64,000 nucleotides of DNA from an uncultured Paracoccaceae bacterium (GTDB lineage: Bacteria; Pseudomonadota; Alphaproteobacteria; Rhodobacterales; Rhodobacteraceae), in NCBI GenBank assembly GCA_947502145.1, contig CANMYO010000001.1, positions 186,001 through 250,000 of the forward strand. The letters run 5' to 3'. The notes beneath the pieces were generated by a model. That model saw only the letters and a list, made by a program, of their open reading frames with translations. It did no database searches and was not told the DNA's origin. Below, in pieces: positions 1 through 8,043 of this stretch. Every line of letters starts with the position of its first letter. Position 1 is the stretch's first letter. Position numbers and translations under genes: made by a program.

Positions 1-174
1 GTTGAAACGGTCATGTCGTTTGATGATGTGCGCGCTGCTGACGAAGTATTCCTGTCTGGAAATATGTCCAAGGTCACCCCGGTGACGGCCTTTGACGATC
101 GGCAGTATCAGATTGGTCCGGTCACCCGCCGGGTGCGCGAGATGTATTGGGATTGGGCGGCCTCTGCGGGGTAA
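1..174 (+). CDS. ilvE: Branched-chain amino acid aminotransferase, C-terminal end (partial)
   Basis: Open from the first base in frame 1 to a TAA at 172-174, giving the last 57 residues of a class IV PLP-dependent aminotransferase. The segment ADEVFLSGNMSKVTPVTAFD matches the C-terminal cofactor-phosphate region of IlvE proteins, and the ending (GPVTRRVREMYWDW) is typical of Rhodobacteraceae IlvE. The enzyme transfers amino groups between glutamate and the branched-chain 2-oxo acids in the cytoplasm. The start and catalytic lysine lie outside the window, so integrity cannot be judged. It is followed 60 bases later by the stress-protein gene on the same strand. Confidence 0.85.
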   Translation, partial: VETVMSFDDVRAADEVFLSGNMSKVTPVTAFDDRQYQIGPVTRRVREMYWDWAASAG

Positions 175-234
175 ATGGCGTTGCCACTGTCCGCGCTTTG
201 CGACAATGTGACCCTACCAGCAAGAGGAACAAAT

Positions 235-690
235 ATGCGCAAGTTTCTGGTTATTCTCGATGACAGCCGCGAGTGCCTGAACGCAATGCGCTTTGCCGCA
301 ATGCGTGCCGCCCATACCGGGGGTGGGGTGACGATCCTGTCGGTGATCCCACCGGAAGAGTTCAATCACTGGATTGGCGTGGGCGAAATCATGCGGGCCG
401 AAGCGCGCGAACGTATCGAAGTGCATTACGAGGTTTTTGCCAAATGGATGCGTGACCGCCAGAACGTCGAACCTGAATTGGTGATCCGCGAGGGTGAGGC
501 GGTTGCCGAGATCATGTCGCAGATCAGCGAAGATCAGGAAATCGGTGTTCTGGTGCTTGGCGCAGGTGCCGGGGGCAAGGGCCCCGGCCCGCTGGTCACG
601 CAATTGACCCGTCAGGCTGGTGAGCTACCGATCCCGATCACCATTGTCCCCGGTGATTTGTCAAAAGAACGGTTGGAAGCGATCACCTGA
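235..690 (+). CDS. Universal stress protein (UspA family)
   Basis: A 151-residue single-domain Usp protein. The N-terminus MRKFLVILDDSRECLNAMRF is the usual first beta strand with the aspartate that contacts nucleotide, and a glycine-rich loop GAGAGGKGPGP follows near residue 120, where ATP-binding members carry GxxGx9G(S/T). The spacing here is not canonical, so ATP binding is uncertain. The ATG at 235 is chosen because AAGAGGAAC lies just upstream; an in-frame ATG at 175 would add 20 residues unlike the family. It is expected to be a cytoplasmic general stress protein of unknown client. A strong terminator follows it. Confidence 0.85.
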   Translation: MRKFLVILDDSRECLNAMRFAAMRAAHTGGGVTILSVIPPEEFNHWIGVGEIMRAEARERIEVHYEVFAKWMRDRQNVEPELVIREGEAVAEIMSQISEDQEIGVLVLGAGAGGKGPGPLVTQLTRQAGELPIPITIVPGDLSKERLEAIT

Positions 691-721
691 TCTGGGATTT
701 CAAACCACCAGCAAGCAATTG

Positions 722-756
722 CGCCCCGACCTGATGGTCCGGGGCGTTTTCTTTGC
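722..756 (+). terminator. Rho-independent terminator after the usp gene
   Basis: Stem CGCCCCGACC (722-731) pairs with GGTCCGGGGCG (736-746) with one bulged base and a four-base loop. A T-rich tail TTTTCTTT follows immediately. It closes the ilvE-usp transcription unit. Confidence 0.8.
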
Positions 757-979
757 GGGATGCATTTTTTGCCCCCTTCGGCGGGACAAGAGTGGTCCAT
801 TTTCATGCACGGGCGGCAGAATCGGCGGTGGAGACCGGACGATTTGCGCAATCTGGCACGACACAATCGTCACGCCGCTGAGAGGCTGCTGAAATCCAGA
901 GAAACATCGCCACACGGCGGCGCGATCTTTGCGAAATAATCTACGTTCACAGATCTGCGGGTGAACTTTTTTCGTGATC

Positions 980-1031
980 GGCTGAAACCTGCGCAGGTGC
1001 CTTTGTTGAGCGATTTCAGCAGGTTTCAGCC
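980..1031. repeat. 13-bp perfect inverted repeat
   Basis: GGCTGAAACCTGC at 980-992 and GCAGGTTTCAGCC at 1019-1031 are perfect reverse complements separated by 26 bases. Transcribed from either strand this folds into a strong hairpin with no T-tract, so it does not look like a simple terminator. It could belong to a small RNA or be an operator-like element; nothing in the sequence decides between these. Confidence 0.55.
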
Positions 1032-1318
1032 CAGTTCTGAGCGCCTTGACGCATGGGTATGTGCATCCCTGCACAGATCCGGGTGGACGTGGCGGCGTGG
1101 CGGATTTCAAGGGGTAAGTCGTCACACAGGGTGCTCAGATTTTCGTGAACGAGCGACCCCTTTCAGAACCGGCTGATCGGCACAATCTTGGGTTCATCGA
1201 AACGCGGCACCCCCCGCCGCAATCAAACAAGCCCGGTCCCAGCGACCACCCACACCGGCCACCTCCCAGGCCACATCAAAACGGTCCAAGTGACCAACAC
1301 ACATAAAGGAACTTAAAC

Positions 1319-1651
1319 ATGTCTATCAAAACTTTTGCCCTTGCCGCCGCTGCTGTCGCCATCACTGCTTCTGCTGCTTCCGCCAACACATTCGGCTTTC
1401 AGGAAAGCGTTGAAGATCGCAACAGCATCGAGCTGAACCTTGTTAACACGCAGTCTGCCGGCGTTGTTGAAATCTACAACCTGAAAGGTGGCGAGCGTGG
1501 CGCACTGTTGGGTGCGACATCAGTCGCAGCCGGTGCAAACGACGACGTCCGCATCAACATCGGCAACGGCTACAAGACTGACGTTCTCGCCGTGCTGAGC
1601 ATCAACGGTCAGGAAGTTGCGGCCGAAGCGTTCGACGTAGAGCGCGACTAA
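1319..1651 (+). CDS. Small secreted protein, first tandem copy
   Basis: A 110-residue protein of unknown function. The first 22 residues (basic start, run of Ala/Val, ending SAASAN) form a clear Sec signal peptide cleaved by signal peptidase I. The mature part of about 87 residues has no cysteine and is rich in short beta-prone stretches (VVEIYNL, KTDVLAVLSINGQEV). A ribosome site AAAGGAA lies eight bases before the ATG. The next gene (1738-2064) is a close paralog with an identical translation-initiation region, so this is a recent tandem duplication. A 9-bp hairpin follows the stop. I do not recognise the family. Confidence 0.8.
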   Translation: MSIKTFALAAAAVAITASAASANTFGFQESVEDRNSIELNLVNTQSAGVVEIYNLKGGERGALLGATSVAAGANDDVRINIGNGYKTDVLAVLSINGQEVAAEAFDVERD

Positions 1652-1660
1652 TCCCCCCCC

Positions 1661-1682
1661 GGGTCGTCCTGCGGGACGACCC
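1661..1682 (+). terminator. Stem-loop between the two tandem paralogs
   Basis: GGGTCGTCC (1661-1669) and GGACGACCC (1674-1682) form a perfect 9-bp stem around a TGCG tetraloop, 10 bases after the stop. There is no T-run, so it may act as an mRNA 3' stabiliser or a weak attenuator rather than a full terminator. Confidence 0.5.
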
Positions 1683-1737
1683 ACCCAAACACCCTCCCGG
1701 GCGCCTCCCTGCCCAAACCCCTTAAAGGAACTTAAAC

Positions 1738-2064
1738 ATGTCTATCAAAACTTTTGCCCTTGCCGCCGCTGCTGTTGCCATCACTGCGACTGCTGCTTCT
1801 GCCAACTCATTCGGCTTCCAGGAATCTGTCGAAGACCGCAACAGCATCAATGTTGAGCTGGTCAAAGCCGAAGGCGCTGGCACGCTGTCAATCTACAACC
1901 TGCAAGGCGGTGAGCGCGGTGCGCTTCTTGGTGCGACCATGGTCTCTGCCGGTGCAAACGGCGACGTGCGCGTCAATGTTGGCAACACATATAAAACCGA
2001 CGTGCTGGCTGTGCTCAGCGTGAACGGTCAGGAAGTTGCAAGCGAAGCCTTCGACGTTCGCTAA
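1738..2064 (+). CDS. Small secreted protein, second tandem copy
   Basis: A 108-residue paralog of the protein encoded at 1319. The signal peptide is the same apart from one residue (TASAAS becomes TATAAS), and the mature halves share the core GFQESVEDRNSI and YNLQGGERGALLGA. The divergence is concentrated just after the shared SI (ELNLVNTQSAG versus NVELVKAEGAG). The leader AAAGGAACTTAAACATG is the same in both copies. It is expected to be periplasmic or extracellular. A strong terminator follows, so the two copies probably form one unit. Function unknown. Confidence 0.8.
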   Translation: MSIKTFALAAAAVAITATAASANSFGFQESVEDRNSINVELVKAEGAGTLSIYNLQGGERGALLGATMVSAGANGDVRVNVGNTYKTDVLAVLSVNGQEVASEAFDVR

Positions 2065-2092
2065 AGCCTCCCCCCCCGCGTGAAAACGCATT

Positions 2093-2129
2093 GGGCCGGC
2101 CCAGAAATGGGTCGGCCCCTTTTCTTTTT
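2093..2129 (+). terminator. Rho-independent terminator after the paralog pair
   Basis: GGGCCGGCCCA (2093-2103) pairs with TGGGTCGGCCC (2108-2118) with one G-T wobble around a GAAA loop, followed by TTTTCTTTTT. Confidence 0.9.
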
Positions 2130-2235
2130 GCAGACCGCCTGCAGGTCGCACCGCCACTTTAGAATGGTTCCAATTCCTTGACATTGCAGCTGCCCGGGCG
2201 CATATCTGAACCTCAACATACCGGGGGCGATTGCC

Positions 2236-2799
2236 ATGTTCATCCAAACAGAATCCACGCCAAATCCGGCGACTTTGAAATTCCTGCCCGGTCAGGCGGT
2301 TCTTGACGTTGGCACAGCCGATTTCCCAACGGCGGATGCGGCAGCGTCATCGCCTCTGGCGCAGCGCATTTTTGCGGTAAATGGCGTCGAGGGCGTCTTT
2401 TTCGGTGTCGACTTTGTCACAGTGACAAAGGCCGAGTCGGTTGAGTGGGATCACATCAAGCCGTCGATCCTGGGTGCGGTGATGGAACATTACCAATCCG
2501 GCCAGCCGGTGATGGCGGATGATCACAAGCCTGTGTCCGGTCACGCGGAACACACCGGTGAAGATGGCGAAATTGTGGGCCAGATCAAAGAGTTGCTGGA
2601 CACGCGTGTGCGGCCCGCCGTGGCACAGGATGGTGGCGACATCACCTTTCACGGCTTTGATCGCGGCATCGTCTATCTGCATATGCAGGGTGCCTGCGCA
2701 GGCTGCCCTTCATCAACGCTGACGCTGAAAATGGGCATCGAGAACCTGCTGCGTCACTATATCCCCGAAGTGGTCGAAGTCCGGCCCGTCGCTGCCTGA
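2236..2799 (+). CDS. NifU-type Fe-S cluster carrier (NfuA-like)
   Basis: A 187-residue protein with two domains. Residues 1-90 are the Nfu N-terminal domain, opening with FIQTESTPNPATLKFLPG. Residues 110-185 are the NifU C-terminal domain with the cluster-binding CAGC motif in GACAGCPSSTLTLK. Such proteins accept a 4Fe-4S cluster from the Suf/Isc machinery and pass it to client enzymes. The window encodes one clear Fe-S client, SdhB. The length is normal for the alphaproteobacterial form. It is followed one base after its stop by the small gene at 2801, with tsaB and rimI continuing by 4-base overlaps. Confidence 0.92.
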   Translation: MFIQTESTPNPATLKFLPGQAVLDVGTADFPTADAAASSPLAQRIFAVNGVEGVFFGVDFVTVTKAESVEWDHIKPSILGAVMEHYQSGQPVMADDHKPVSGHAEHTGEDGEIVGQIKELLDTRVRPAVAQDGGDITFHGFDRGIVYLHMQGACAGCPSSTLTLKMGIENLLRHYIPEVVEVRPVAA

Positions 2800-2800
2800 T

Positions 2801-3085
2801 ATGGCCGACAAGGTCGAGGTCGAAAACGTCAACACGCCCGGTCAGGTGACCCGTGTCGATGCCGCAAAGTATCACGCCATGAAAGCGGCGATGATGCGGG
2901 TGATGTCATCCCAGCCGATGACCGCCAAGGCCATCAAGGAGGCGGCCAAGGCCCATTTACCTGAAGACCTGTTTCCGGGCGGTGCGACGGCCGGATGGTG
3001 GCAAAAATCCGTGCAGCTGGACCTAGAAGCCAAAAAGGTCATCACGCGCCATCTGTCCAAACCGCTGACATTCTCACTGACATGA
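2801..3085 (+). CDS. Conserved small protein, DUF6958-like
   Basis: A 94-residue cytoplasmic protein without a signal peptide. It has a predicted helical start (AAKYHAMKAAMMRVMSSQPM) and the segment FPGGATAGWWQKSVQLDLEA, which I associate tentatively with the DUF6958 family. It begins one base after the nifU-like stop and its TGA overlaps the ATG of tsaB (ATGA), so it is translationally coupled inside a nifU-tsaB-rimI operon. No catalytic motif is visible and the function is unknown. Confidence 0.7.
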   Translation: MADKVEVENVNTPGQVTRVDAAKYHAMKAAMMRVMSSQPMTAKAIKEAAKAHLPEDLFPGGATAGWWQKSVQLDLEAKKVITRHLSKPLTFSLT

Positions 3086-3729
3086 GCACGCTGCTTGCGT
3101 TTGATACCTCTGCCGCGCATTGCGCGGCGGCCGTGTTGGTGGACGGTGCGGTCACGCTGCGCGTTGACGACATGGCCCGCGGGCAGGCAGAGCATCTGAT
3201 GGGCATGCTGAATGAGGTACTGTCCGCGCAAGGGCTGGACTGGGCAGATCTGGATGGCATTGGCGTCGGCATTGGTCCGGGCAATTTCACCGGCATTCGC
3301 ATATCTGTTGCAGCCGCGCGGGGGCTGGCGCTTGGCCTTGGCAAGCCCGCGATTGGGGTATCGACGCTGGACGCGCTGGCACATGGCCATGACAATTGCA
3401 TAGCCGCCGTTCCTGCGCCCCGCGACAGCGTTTATGTTCAGGCCTTTATTACTGGGGCTGATCCTGCCCCGCGTCTGGTACGCAGCGATTTCGCCGCACT
3501 GCCCGCCCTGCCCGCCGGTGCGCGCCCCGTGCTGATTGGCGATGGGGTCGCGGCTTTGGCCGCGCATTTGCAAGTGCCTGTTGTGGCGCCAAAGGCCCCG
3601 TTTATCGGGGCCATAGCGCGGATTGCGGCGGAGCGTCTGCACAGCCCGCAGCCGCGACCTGCGCCGCTATATCTGCGCGCCGCAGATGCCGCCCCGCCCA
3701 AGGATGCCGCCCCTGTGCTTTTGACATGA
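3082..3729 (+). CDS. tsaB: tRNA threonylcarbamoyladenosine biosynthesis protein TsaB
   Basis: A 215-residue member of the ASKHA/TsaD superfamily. The N-terminal LAFDTSAAHCAAAVL and the motif GIGPGNFTGIRI near residue 70 are diagnostic of TsaB. TsaB is the non-catalytic partner that holds TsaD and TsaE in the complex making t6A37 on ANN-decoding tRNAs. The ATG at 3082 overlaps the preceding stop; a longer in-frame reading from 2995 would run through the neighbouring gene and is rejected. The next gene, rimI, also starts by an ATGA overlap, the usual bacterial tsaB-rimI pairing. Confidence 0.92.
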   Translation: MSTLLAFDTSAAHCAAAVLVDGAVTLRVDDMARGQAEHLMGMLNEVLSAQGLDWADLDGIGVGIGPGNFTGIRISVAAARGLALGLGKPAIGVSTLDALAHGHDNCIAAVPAPRDSVYVQAFITGADPAPRLVRSDFAALPALPAGARPVLIGDGVAALAAHLQVPVVAPKAPFIGAIARIAAERLHSPQPRPAPLYLRAADAAPPKDAAPVLLT

Positions 3730-4148
3730 CCGACGCCGCCGCACTGGCCGCCACCCATGCACGCGCCTTTGACACGGAACGCCCCTGGTCAGCGACAGAG
3801 TTTGATGCCCTCTTGTCGCAAAAGGGTGTCGTCCTGACCGGCGACGCAGGCTGTTTTGTGCTGGCCCGCGTGGTTCTGGATGAGGCTGAAATCCTGACGC
3901 TGGCAACCACCCCGTCAGAGCAGCGCAAGGGAATGGCCAGCGCAGTATTGGCCACGTTTGCCGGGGTTGCCCGGCAACAGGGCGTCAAGACCATGTTTCT
4001 TGAAGTGGCCGCCGACAATGTTGCGGCGCTGGCGCTTTACCGGCGCGCGGGTTTCTTCGAGGTCGGTCAACGGCCTGCCTATTACGTCCGCAAGAATGGC
4101 CCGGCTGCCGATGCGGTGATCATGAAACGCCACCTTGGGCCAGAATAA
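3726..4148 (+). CDS. rimI: Ribosomal protein alanine acetyltransferase (RimI, GNAT)
   Basis: A 140-residue GNAT acetyltransferase. The acetyl-CoA loop EQRKGMASAVL lies near residue 60, and the RimI hallmark EVAADNVAALALYRRAGF is near residue 90, followed by a conserved tyrosine pair (AYYVRK). RimI acetylates the N-terminal alanine of ribosomal protein S18. Position directly after tsaB supports the call, although other GNAT substrates cannot be excluded. It is the last gene of the nifU-like operon; no clear terminator was seen in the 170 bases before the next promoter. Confidence 0.82.
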   Translation: MTDAAALAATHARAFDTERPWSATEFDALLSQKGVVLTGDAGCFVLARVVLDEAEILTLATTPSEQRKGMASAVLATFAGVARQQGVKTMFLEVAADNVAALALYRRAGFFEVGQRPAYYVRKNGPAADAVIMKRHLGPE

Positions 4149-4202
4149 CCCAATATCTTGTGTGTGGACCCGAGGAAACGCGCCGAAACTGACAAGAATC
4201 GG

Positions 4203-4233
4203 TTGACGCTACCGCGTCGCCGTTGCCTTATCT
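4203..4233 (+). promoter_or_regulatory. Putative sigma-70 promoter of the BMP transporter operon
   Basis: TTGACG at 4203-4208 followed after 17 bases by CCTTAT (4226-4231), or after 19 by TTATCT, lies about 90 bases before the BMP gene. It is the only clear -35-like hexamer I see in this gap. Confidence 0.4.
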
Positions 4234-4320
4234 TGCGATGACCCGATCCGATCGGCTCGACTTTTCAAAGGGGGACCCGTGTTTTGGCAACCCCCCGCAA
4301 CTAAGACCTGGGAGACATCC

Positions 4321-5316
4321 ATGACCCTAATGCAGAAATTTCTAAGCGCATCCGCTGCCTTGGCGCTGACCGCCGGTGCAGCTGTCGCAGAGCCTGCGCT
4401 GATTTTTGACCTTGGCGGCAAGTTCGACAAATCATTTAACGAAAGCGCCTTTAATGGTGCCACACGTTGGGCCGAGGAAACTGGCGGCTCATTCGCCGAA
4501 GTTGAATTGCAGTCCGATGCACAGCGCGAGCAGGCCCTGCGCCGTTTTGCCGAAGCGGGCAACAACCCGATCGTGATGGCTGGCTTTTCGTTTGCCAACG
4601 CCCTGACCGAAGTTGCGGCTGATTATCCGGACACCAAGTTCCAGATCATCGACATGGTTGTTGATGCGCCAAACGTGCGGTCCATCGTCTTTGCCGAAGA
4701 GCAGGGGTCATACCTTGTGGGCATGGCGGCTGCGCTGGCGTCGGAAACCGGCACAGTTGGCTTTATCGGTGGGATGGACATTCCGCTGATCCGCAACTTT
4801 GCCTGTGGTTACGCGCAGGGTGTTCTGGCGGTAAACCCCGACGCTACCGTGATTTCCAACATGACTGGCACCACGCCATCAGCCTGGAATGACCCGGTAA
4901 AAGGGTCTGAGCTGACAATCGCGCAGATCAGCCAAGGCGCTGATGTTGTTTATGCTGCCGCGGGTGGTACGGGCGTTGGTGTGCTGCAAACCGCCGCTGA
5001 TGAAGGTATCCTGTCAATCGGTGTGGACAGCAACCAGAACTACCTGCACCCCGGTCAGGTTCTGACGTCAATGCTGAAGCGGGTGGACAACGCGGTTTAC
5101 GACGCCATGAAAGCCGGCGAAGATCTTGAGCCAGGCTTTAACGTCATGGACCTGTCCAACGAAGGTGTCGGCTATGCAGTTGATGAAAACAATGCAGAGC
5201 TGATCAACGATGACATGACGGCCAAGCTGGAAGAAGCCAAGGCGATGATCGTTGCCGGCGACATTGCAGTGCACAACTACAACTCTGACGAAACCTGCCC
5301 AGCGCTTGATTTCTAA
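4321..5316 (+). CDS. BMP-family ABC transporter substrate-binding protein
   Basis: A 331-residue periplasmic binding protein. Residues 1-22 form a signal peptide ending AAVAEP with no lipobox. The mature start PALIFDLGGKFDKSFNESAF is typical of the BMP (basic membrane protein/PnrA) family that binds purine nucleosides. An upstream GTG at 4279 would put 14 extra residues before the signal peptide; the ATG at 4321 has GGGAGA upstream and is preferred. It heads a binding protein-ATPase-two permease operon resembling bacterial nucleoside importers. The exact ligand is inferred, not seen. A stem-loop separates it from the ATPase gene, fitting higher expression of the binding protein. Confidence 0.88.
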   Translation: MTLMQKFLSASAALALTAGAAVAEPALIFDLGGKFDKSFNESAFNGATRWAEETGGSFAEVELQSDAQREQALRRFAEAGNNPIVMAGFSFANALTEVAADYPDTKFQIIDMVVDAPNVRSIVFAEEQGSYLVGMAAALASETGTVGFIGGMDIPLIRNFACGYAQGVLAVNPDATVISNMTGTTPSAWNDPVKGSELTIAQISQGADVVYAAAGGTGVGVLQTAADEGILSIGVDSNQNYLHPGQVLTSMLKRVDNAVYDAMKAGEDLEPGFNVMDLSNEGVGYAVDENNAELINDDMTAKLEEAKAMIVAGDIAVHNYNSDETCPALDF

Positions 5317-5341
5317 GATCGCCTGACAGGCCAATACGACA

Positions 5342-5369
5342 GGGCCGCGCAGCGAAAACTGCGCGGCCC
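5342..5369 (+). terminator. Intercistronic stem-loop after the BMP gene
   Basis: GGGCCGCGCAG (5342-5352) and CTGCGCGGCCC (5359-5369) form a perfect 11-bp stem with loop CGAAAA and no T-tract. It lies between the binding-protein gene and the ATPase gene, the place where partial terminators or mRNA-stabilising hairpins raise binding-protein output. Confidence 0.65.
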
Positions 5370-5394
5370 ATTGAATTCAGAGAACAGGTGGCTG

Positions 5395-6924
5395 ATGACT
5401 GCGCCCGCAATTGAACTCAAAGGCATTTCCAAAGCCTTTGGCCCCGTACAAGCCAACAAAGACATCTCGATCCGGGTGATGCCGGGGACAATCCACGGGA
5501 TTATCGGGGAAAATGGCGCGGGCAAATCTACGCTTATGTCGATCCTTTACGGGTTCTACAAAGCAGACGCGGGCGAAATTTTCATTGCGGGCAACAAGAC
5601 CGTGATTCCGGACAGTCAGGCCGCGATTGCTGCCGGCATCGGGATGGTGTTCCAGCACTTCAAACTGGTCGAGAATTTCACGGTGTTGGAAAACATCGTG
5701 CTGGGTGCCGAGGACAGCGCGATGTTGATGCCATCGCTGAACCGCGCCCGCAAGGAACTAAAATCGCTTGCAGAAGAATATGAGCTGAACGTCGATCCCG
5801 ATGCGCTGATCGAAGATATCGGCGTTGGCATGCAGCAGCGGGTCGAGATTTTGAAGGCGCTTTATCGCAAAGCCGACATTCTGATCCTTGATGAGCCGAC
5901 CGGGGTGCTGACGCCGGCTGAGGCCGATCAGCTTTTCCGGATTCTGGGACGCCTGAAAGAAGAAGGCAAAACCATCATCCTGATCACCCACAAGCTGCGC
6001 GAGATCATGGATATCACCGACACCGTGAGCGTGATGCGCCGGGGCCAGATGACCGCAACGGTCAAGACCTCAGAAACCAGCCCGGCAGAGCTGGCTGAGC
6101 TGATGGTGGGGCGCAAGGTCTTGCTACGGGTCGAAAAAACCCCGGCAGAGGTGGGGGACGTGGTGCTGGACATCAAGGATCTGAACGTCACCGACGACAA
6201 GGGCGTGCACCGCCTGAAAGGAATCAGTCTCCAGGTCCGCGCGGGTGAGATACTTGGGATTGCCGGGGTTGCCGGGAACGGCCAATCCGAGTTGCTGGAA
6301 GTGCTGGGCGGATATGAAACCGCAACAGGCACGATCACCATGAACGGCGAAGACATCGACCTGACCGGCGATCATTCAGACGGGCAAAGCCGACGTGACC
6401 GCGGCATCGCCCATGTGCCAGAGGATCGCCAGCGCGAAGGGCTGATCATGGATTTTTCGGCTTGGGAAAACACCGCATTTGGTTACCATCTGGACCCAAA
6501 ATATCAATCTGGCATGTTGATGGATAACAACGCAATCAAGGCCGATACCATTGGAAAGATGGAACGATTTGATGTGCGCCCGCCTGATCCAAAGCTGTCT
6601 GCCAAAAACTTTTCCGGCGGCAACCAGCAAAAGATCGTGCTTGCACGCGAGATTGAGCGCAATCCTGACTTGCTGCTGATCGGACAGCCGACGCGGGGTG
6701 TCGACATTGGCGCAATCGAATTCATCCACCAGCAGATCGTGGCCCTGCGAGATCAGGGCAAGGCCATTTTGCTGGTCTCGGTCGAATTGGAAGAAATCCT
6801 GTCCCTGTCAGATCGCATTGCGGTGATGTTTGACGGCAAGATCATGGGCGAACGCCTGCCTGATCAGACAGACGAAAAAGAACTGGGCCTGTTGATGGCC
6901 GGTATGACGAAGGGGGTCGCATAA
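5395..6924 (+). CDS. BMP-type nucleoside ABC transporter, duplicated ATPase
   Basis: A 509-residue protein with two fused ABC domains. The first has Walker A GENGAGKST near residue 40, signature region GVGMQQRVEILKAL, and Walker B ILILDEPTG. The second has a degenerate Walker A (GVAGNGQSELL), signature FSGGNQQKIVLAREI and LLLIGQPTRGVDIG where the Walker B glutamate is replaced by Gln. That asymmetry is normal for this sugar/nucleoside-type family, so probably one site hydrolyses ATP. Start at 5395 is preferred to a TTG at 5371 that sits on the hairpin flank. The stop overlaps the start of the first permease. Confidence 0.9.
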   Translation: MTAPAIELKGISKAFGPVQANKDISIRVMPGTIHGIIGENGAGKSTLMSILYGFYKADAGEIFIAGNKTVIPDSQAAIAAGIGMVFQHFKLVENFTVLENIVLGAEDSAMLMPSLNRARKELKSLAEEYELNVDPDALIEDIGVGMQQRVEILKALYRKADILILDEPTGVLTPAEADQLFRILGRLKEEGKTIILITHKLREIMDITDTVSVMRRGQMTATVKTSETSPAELAELMVGRKVLLRVEKTPAEVGDVVLDIKDLNVTDDKGVHRLKGISLQVRAGEILGIAGVAGNGQSELLEVLGGYETATGTITMNGEDIDLTGDHSDGQSRRDRGIAHVPEDRQREGLIMDFSAWENTAFGYHLDPKYQSGMLMDNNAIKADTIGKMERFDVRPPDPKLSAKNFSGGNQQKIVLAREIERNPDLLLIGQPTRGVDIGAIEFIHQQIVALRDQGKAILLVSVELEEILSLSDRIAVMFDGKIMGERLPDQTDEKELGLLMAGMTKGVA

Positions 6925-8039
6925 TGGATGTGTTGCCAAGATGGGCCGAAGTTATTCTGGTGCCGCTTTTCAGCCTGCTGCTGGCGGCGATCCTGTCGGC
7001 GCTGGTGATCCTCGCTATTGGTGAAAACCCGTGGAATGCTCTGAAAATCATGGTCAATGGCGCAATCGGGTCAAGTTATGGCTGGGGCTATACCCTGTAT
7101 TACACCACCAACTTTATCTTTACCGGACTGGCGGTTGCGGTCGCTTTCCATGCACGAATCTTCAACATCGGCGGTGAAGGTCAGGCGCTGATCGGTGGTC
7201 TTGGGGTTGCGTTCATTGCGCTTTATATCCCCTGGCCGCACTGGAGCCTCGCGCTGATCGGCTGTGCCGCCGGAGCGGCGGCCTTTGGCGCATTGTTCGT
7301 TGCGATCCCGGCCTATCTGCAAGCTCAGCGCGGCAGCCATATCGTGATTACGACGATCATGTTCAACTTCATCGCCTCGGGGCTGATGGTGTATTCGCTG
7401 AACAACATCCTCAAGCCGACGGGCCAGATGGAGCCTGCGTCGCCATCGTTCCCCGATGCGACACATCTGCCAAGCCTATTTGATATTGCAAAGGTTTTTG
7501 GCGCCACGACGTTCCGGTCGACGCCGGTCAACATCACCCTGTTCATCGCGCTGCTGGCCTGTGTGCTGGTCTGGTTCCTGGTCTGGCGCACCCGGCTGGG
7601 ATACGAGATCCGCGCCTTTGGCCAATCGGAATCCGCTGCCAAATACGCCGGCATCGATCCCACAAAAATCACCATGATTGCCTTGCTGATCTCGGGTGGA
7701 TTGGCCGGGCTGATGGCGATCAATAACGTCATGGGTGAAGCGGAACGGCTGGTTTTGAATGCCACGGAAGGTGCCGGTTTCATTGGCATCGCCGTTGCGC
7801 TGATGGGGCGCAACCACCCTGTTGGCGTGTTCTTTGCGGCGCTGTTGTTTGGCGTTCTGTACCAGGGCGGACAAATCCTGTCGCAGGACACCACCGTCCC
7901 GGTGCAGATCGTTTTGGTCATTCAGGCGCTTGTCATCATGTTCACGGGGGCCCTGGACAACATGGTCAGGGCACCGCTGGCGCGGCTGTTCTTTGCACTG
8001 CGCAGCCGCCCTGTAGCAGCCTCAATACCGGCGGAGTAG
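6924..8039 (+). CDS. BMP-type ABC transporter permease 1
   Basis: A 371-residue integral membrane protein with about nine hydrophobic segments and the BPD_transp_2 family pattern (FHARIFNIGGEGQALIGGLG near residue 75; AFGQSESAAKYAGI in a cytoplasmic loop near residue 235 that docks on the ATPase). Its ATG overlaps the ATPase stop. With the second permease it should form the heterodimeric channel of the nucleoside importer in the inner membrane. Confidence 0.9.
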   Translation: MDVLPRWAEVILVPLFSLLLAAILSALVILAIGENPWNALKIMVNGAIGSSYGWGYTLYYTTNFIFTGLAVAVAFHARIFNIGGEGQALIGGLGVAFIALYIPWPHWSLALIGCAAGAAAFGALFVAIPAYLQAQRGSHIVITTIMFNFIASGLMVYSLNNILKPTGQMEPASPSFPDATHLPSLFDIAKVFGATTFRSTPVNITLFIALLACVLVWFLVWRTRLGYEIRAFGQSESAAKYAGIDPTKITMIALLISGGLAGLMAINNVMGEAERLVLNATEGAGFIGIAVALMGRNHPVGVFFAALLFGVLYQGGQILSQDTTVPVQIVLVIQALVIMFTGALDNMVRAPLARLFFALRSRPVAASIPAE

Positions 8040-8043
8040 GATC

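Larger units (their letters stand above)
691..1318. other. Gene-free stretch with terminator and inverted repeat
   Basis: About 630 bases without a convincing gene. It contains the usp terminator at its left end, a long inverted repeat at 980-1031, and presumably the promoter of the secreted-protein gene at 1319. Reading frames here on both strands are Arg/Pro-rich, have no ribosome binding sites and resemble no family I know. Confidence 0.6.

Noticed and set aside
700-1125. 141-codon minus-strand frame in the gene-free stretch
   Set aside because: Arg/Pro-rich composition, no ribosome site, passes through the usp terminator, and matches no family.
2872-3642. 256-codon minus-strand frame over tsaB
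   Set aside because: Shadow of tsaB and the preceding small gene, Arg/Gln-rich without motifs.
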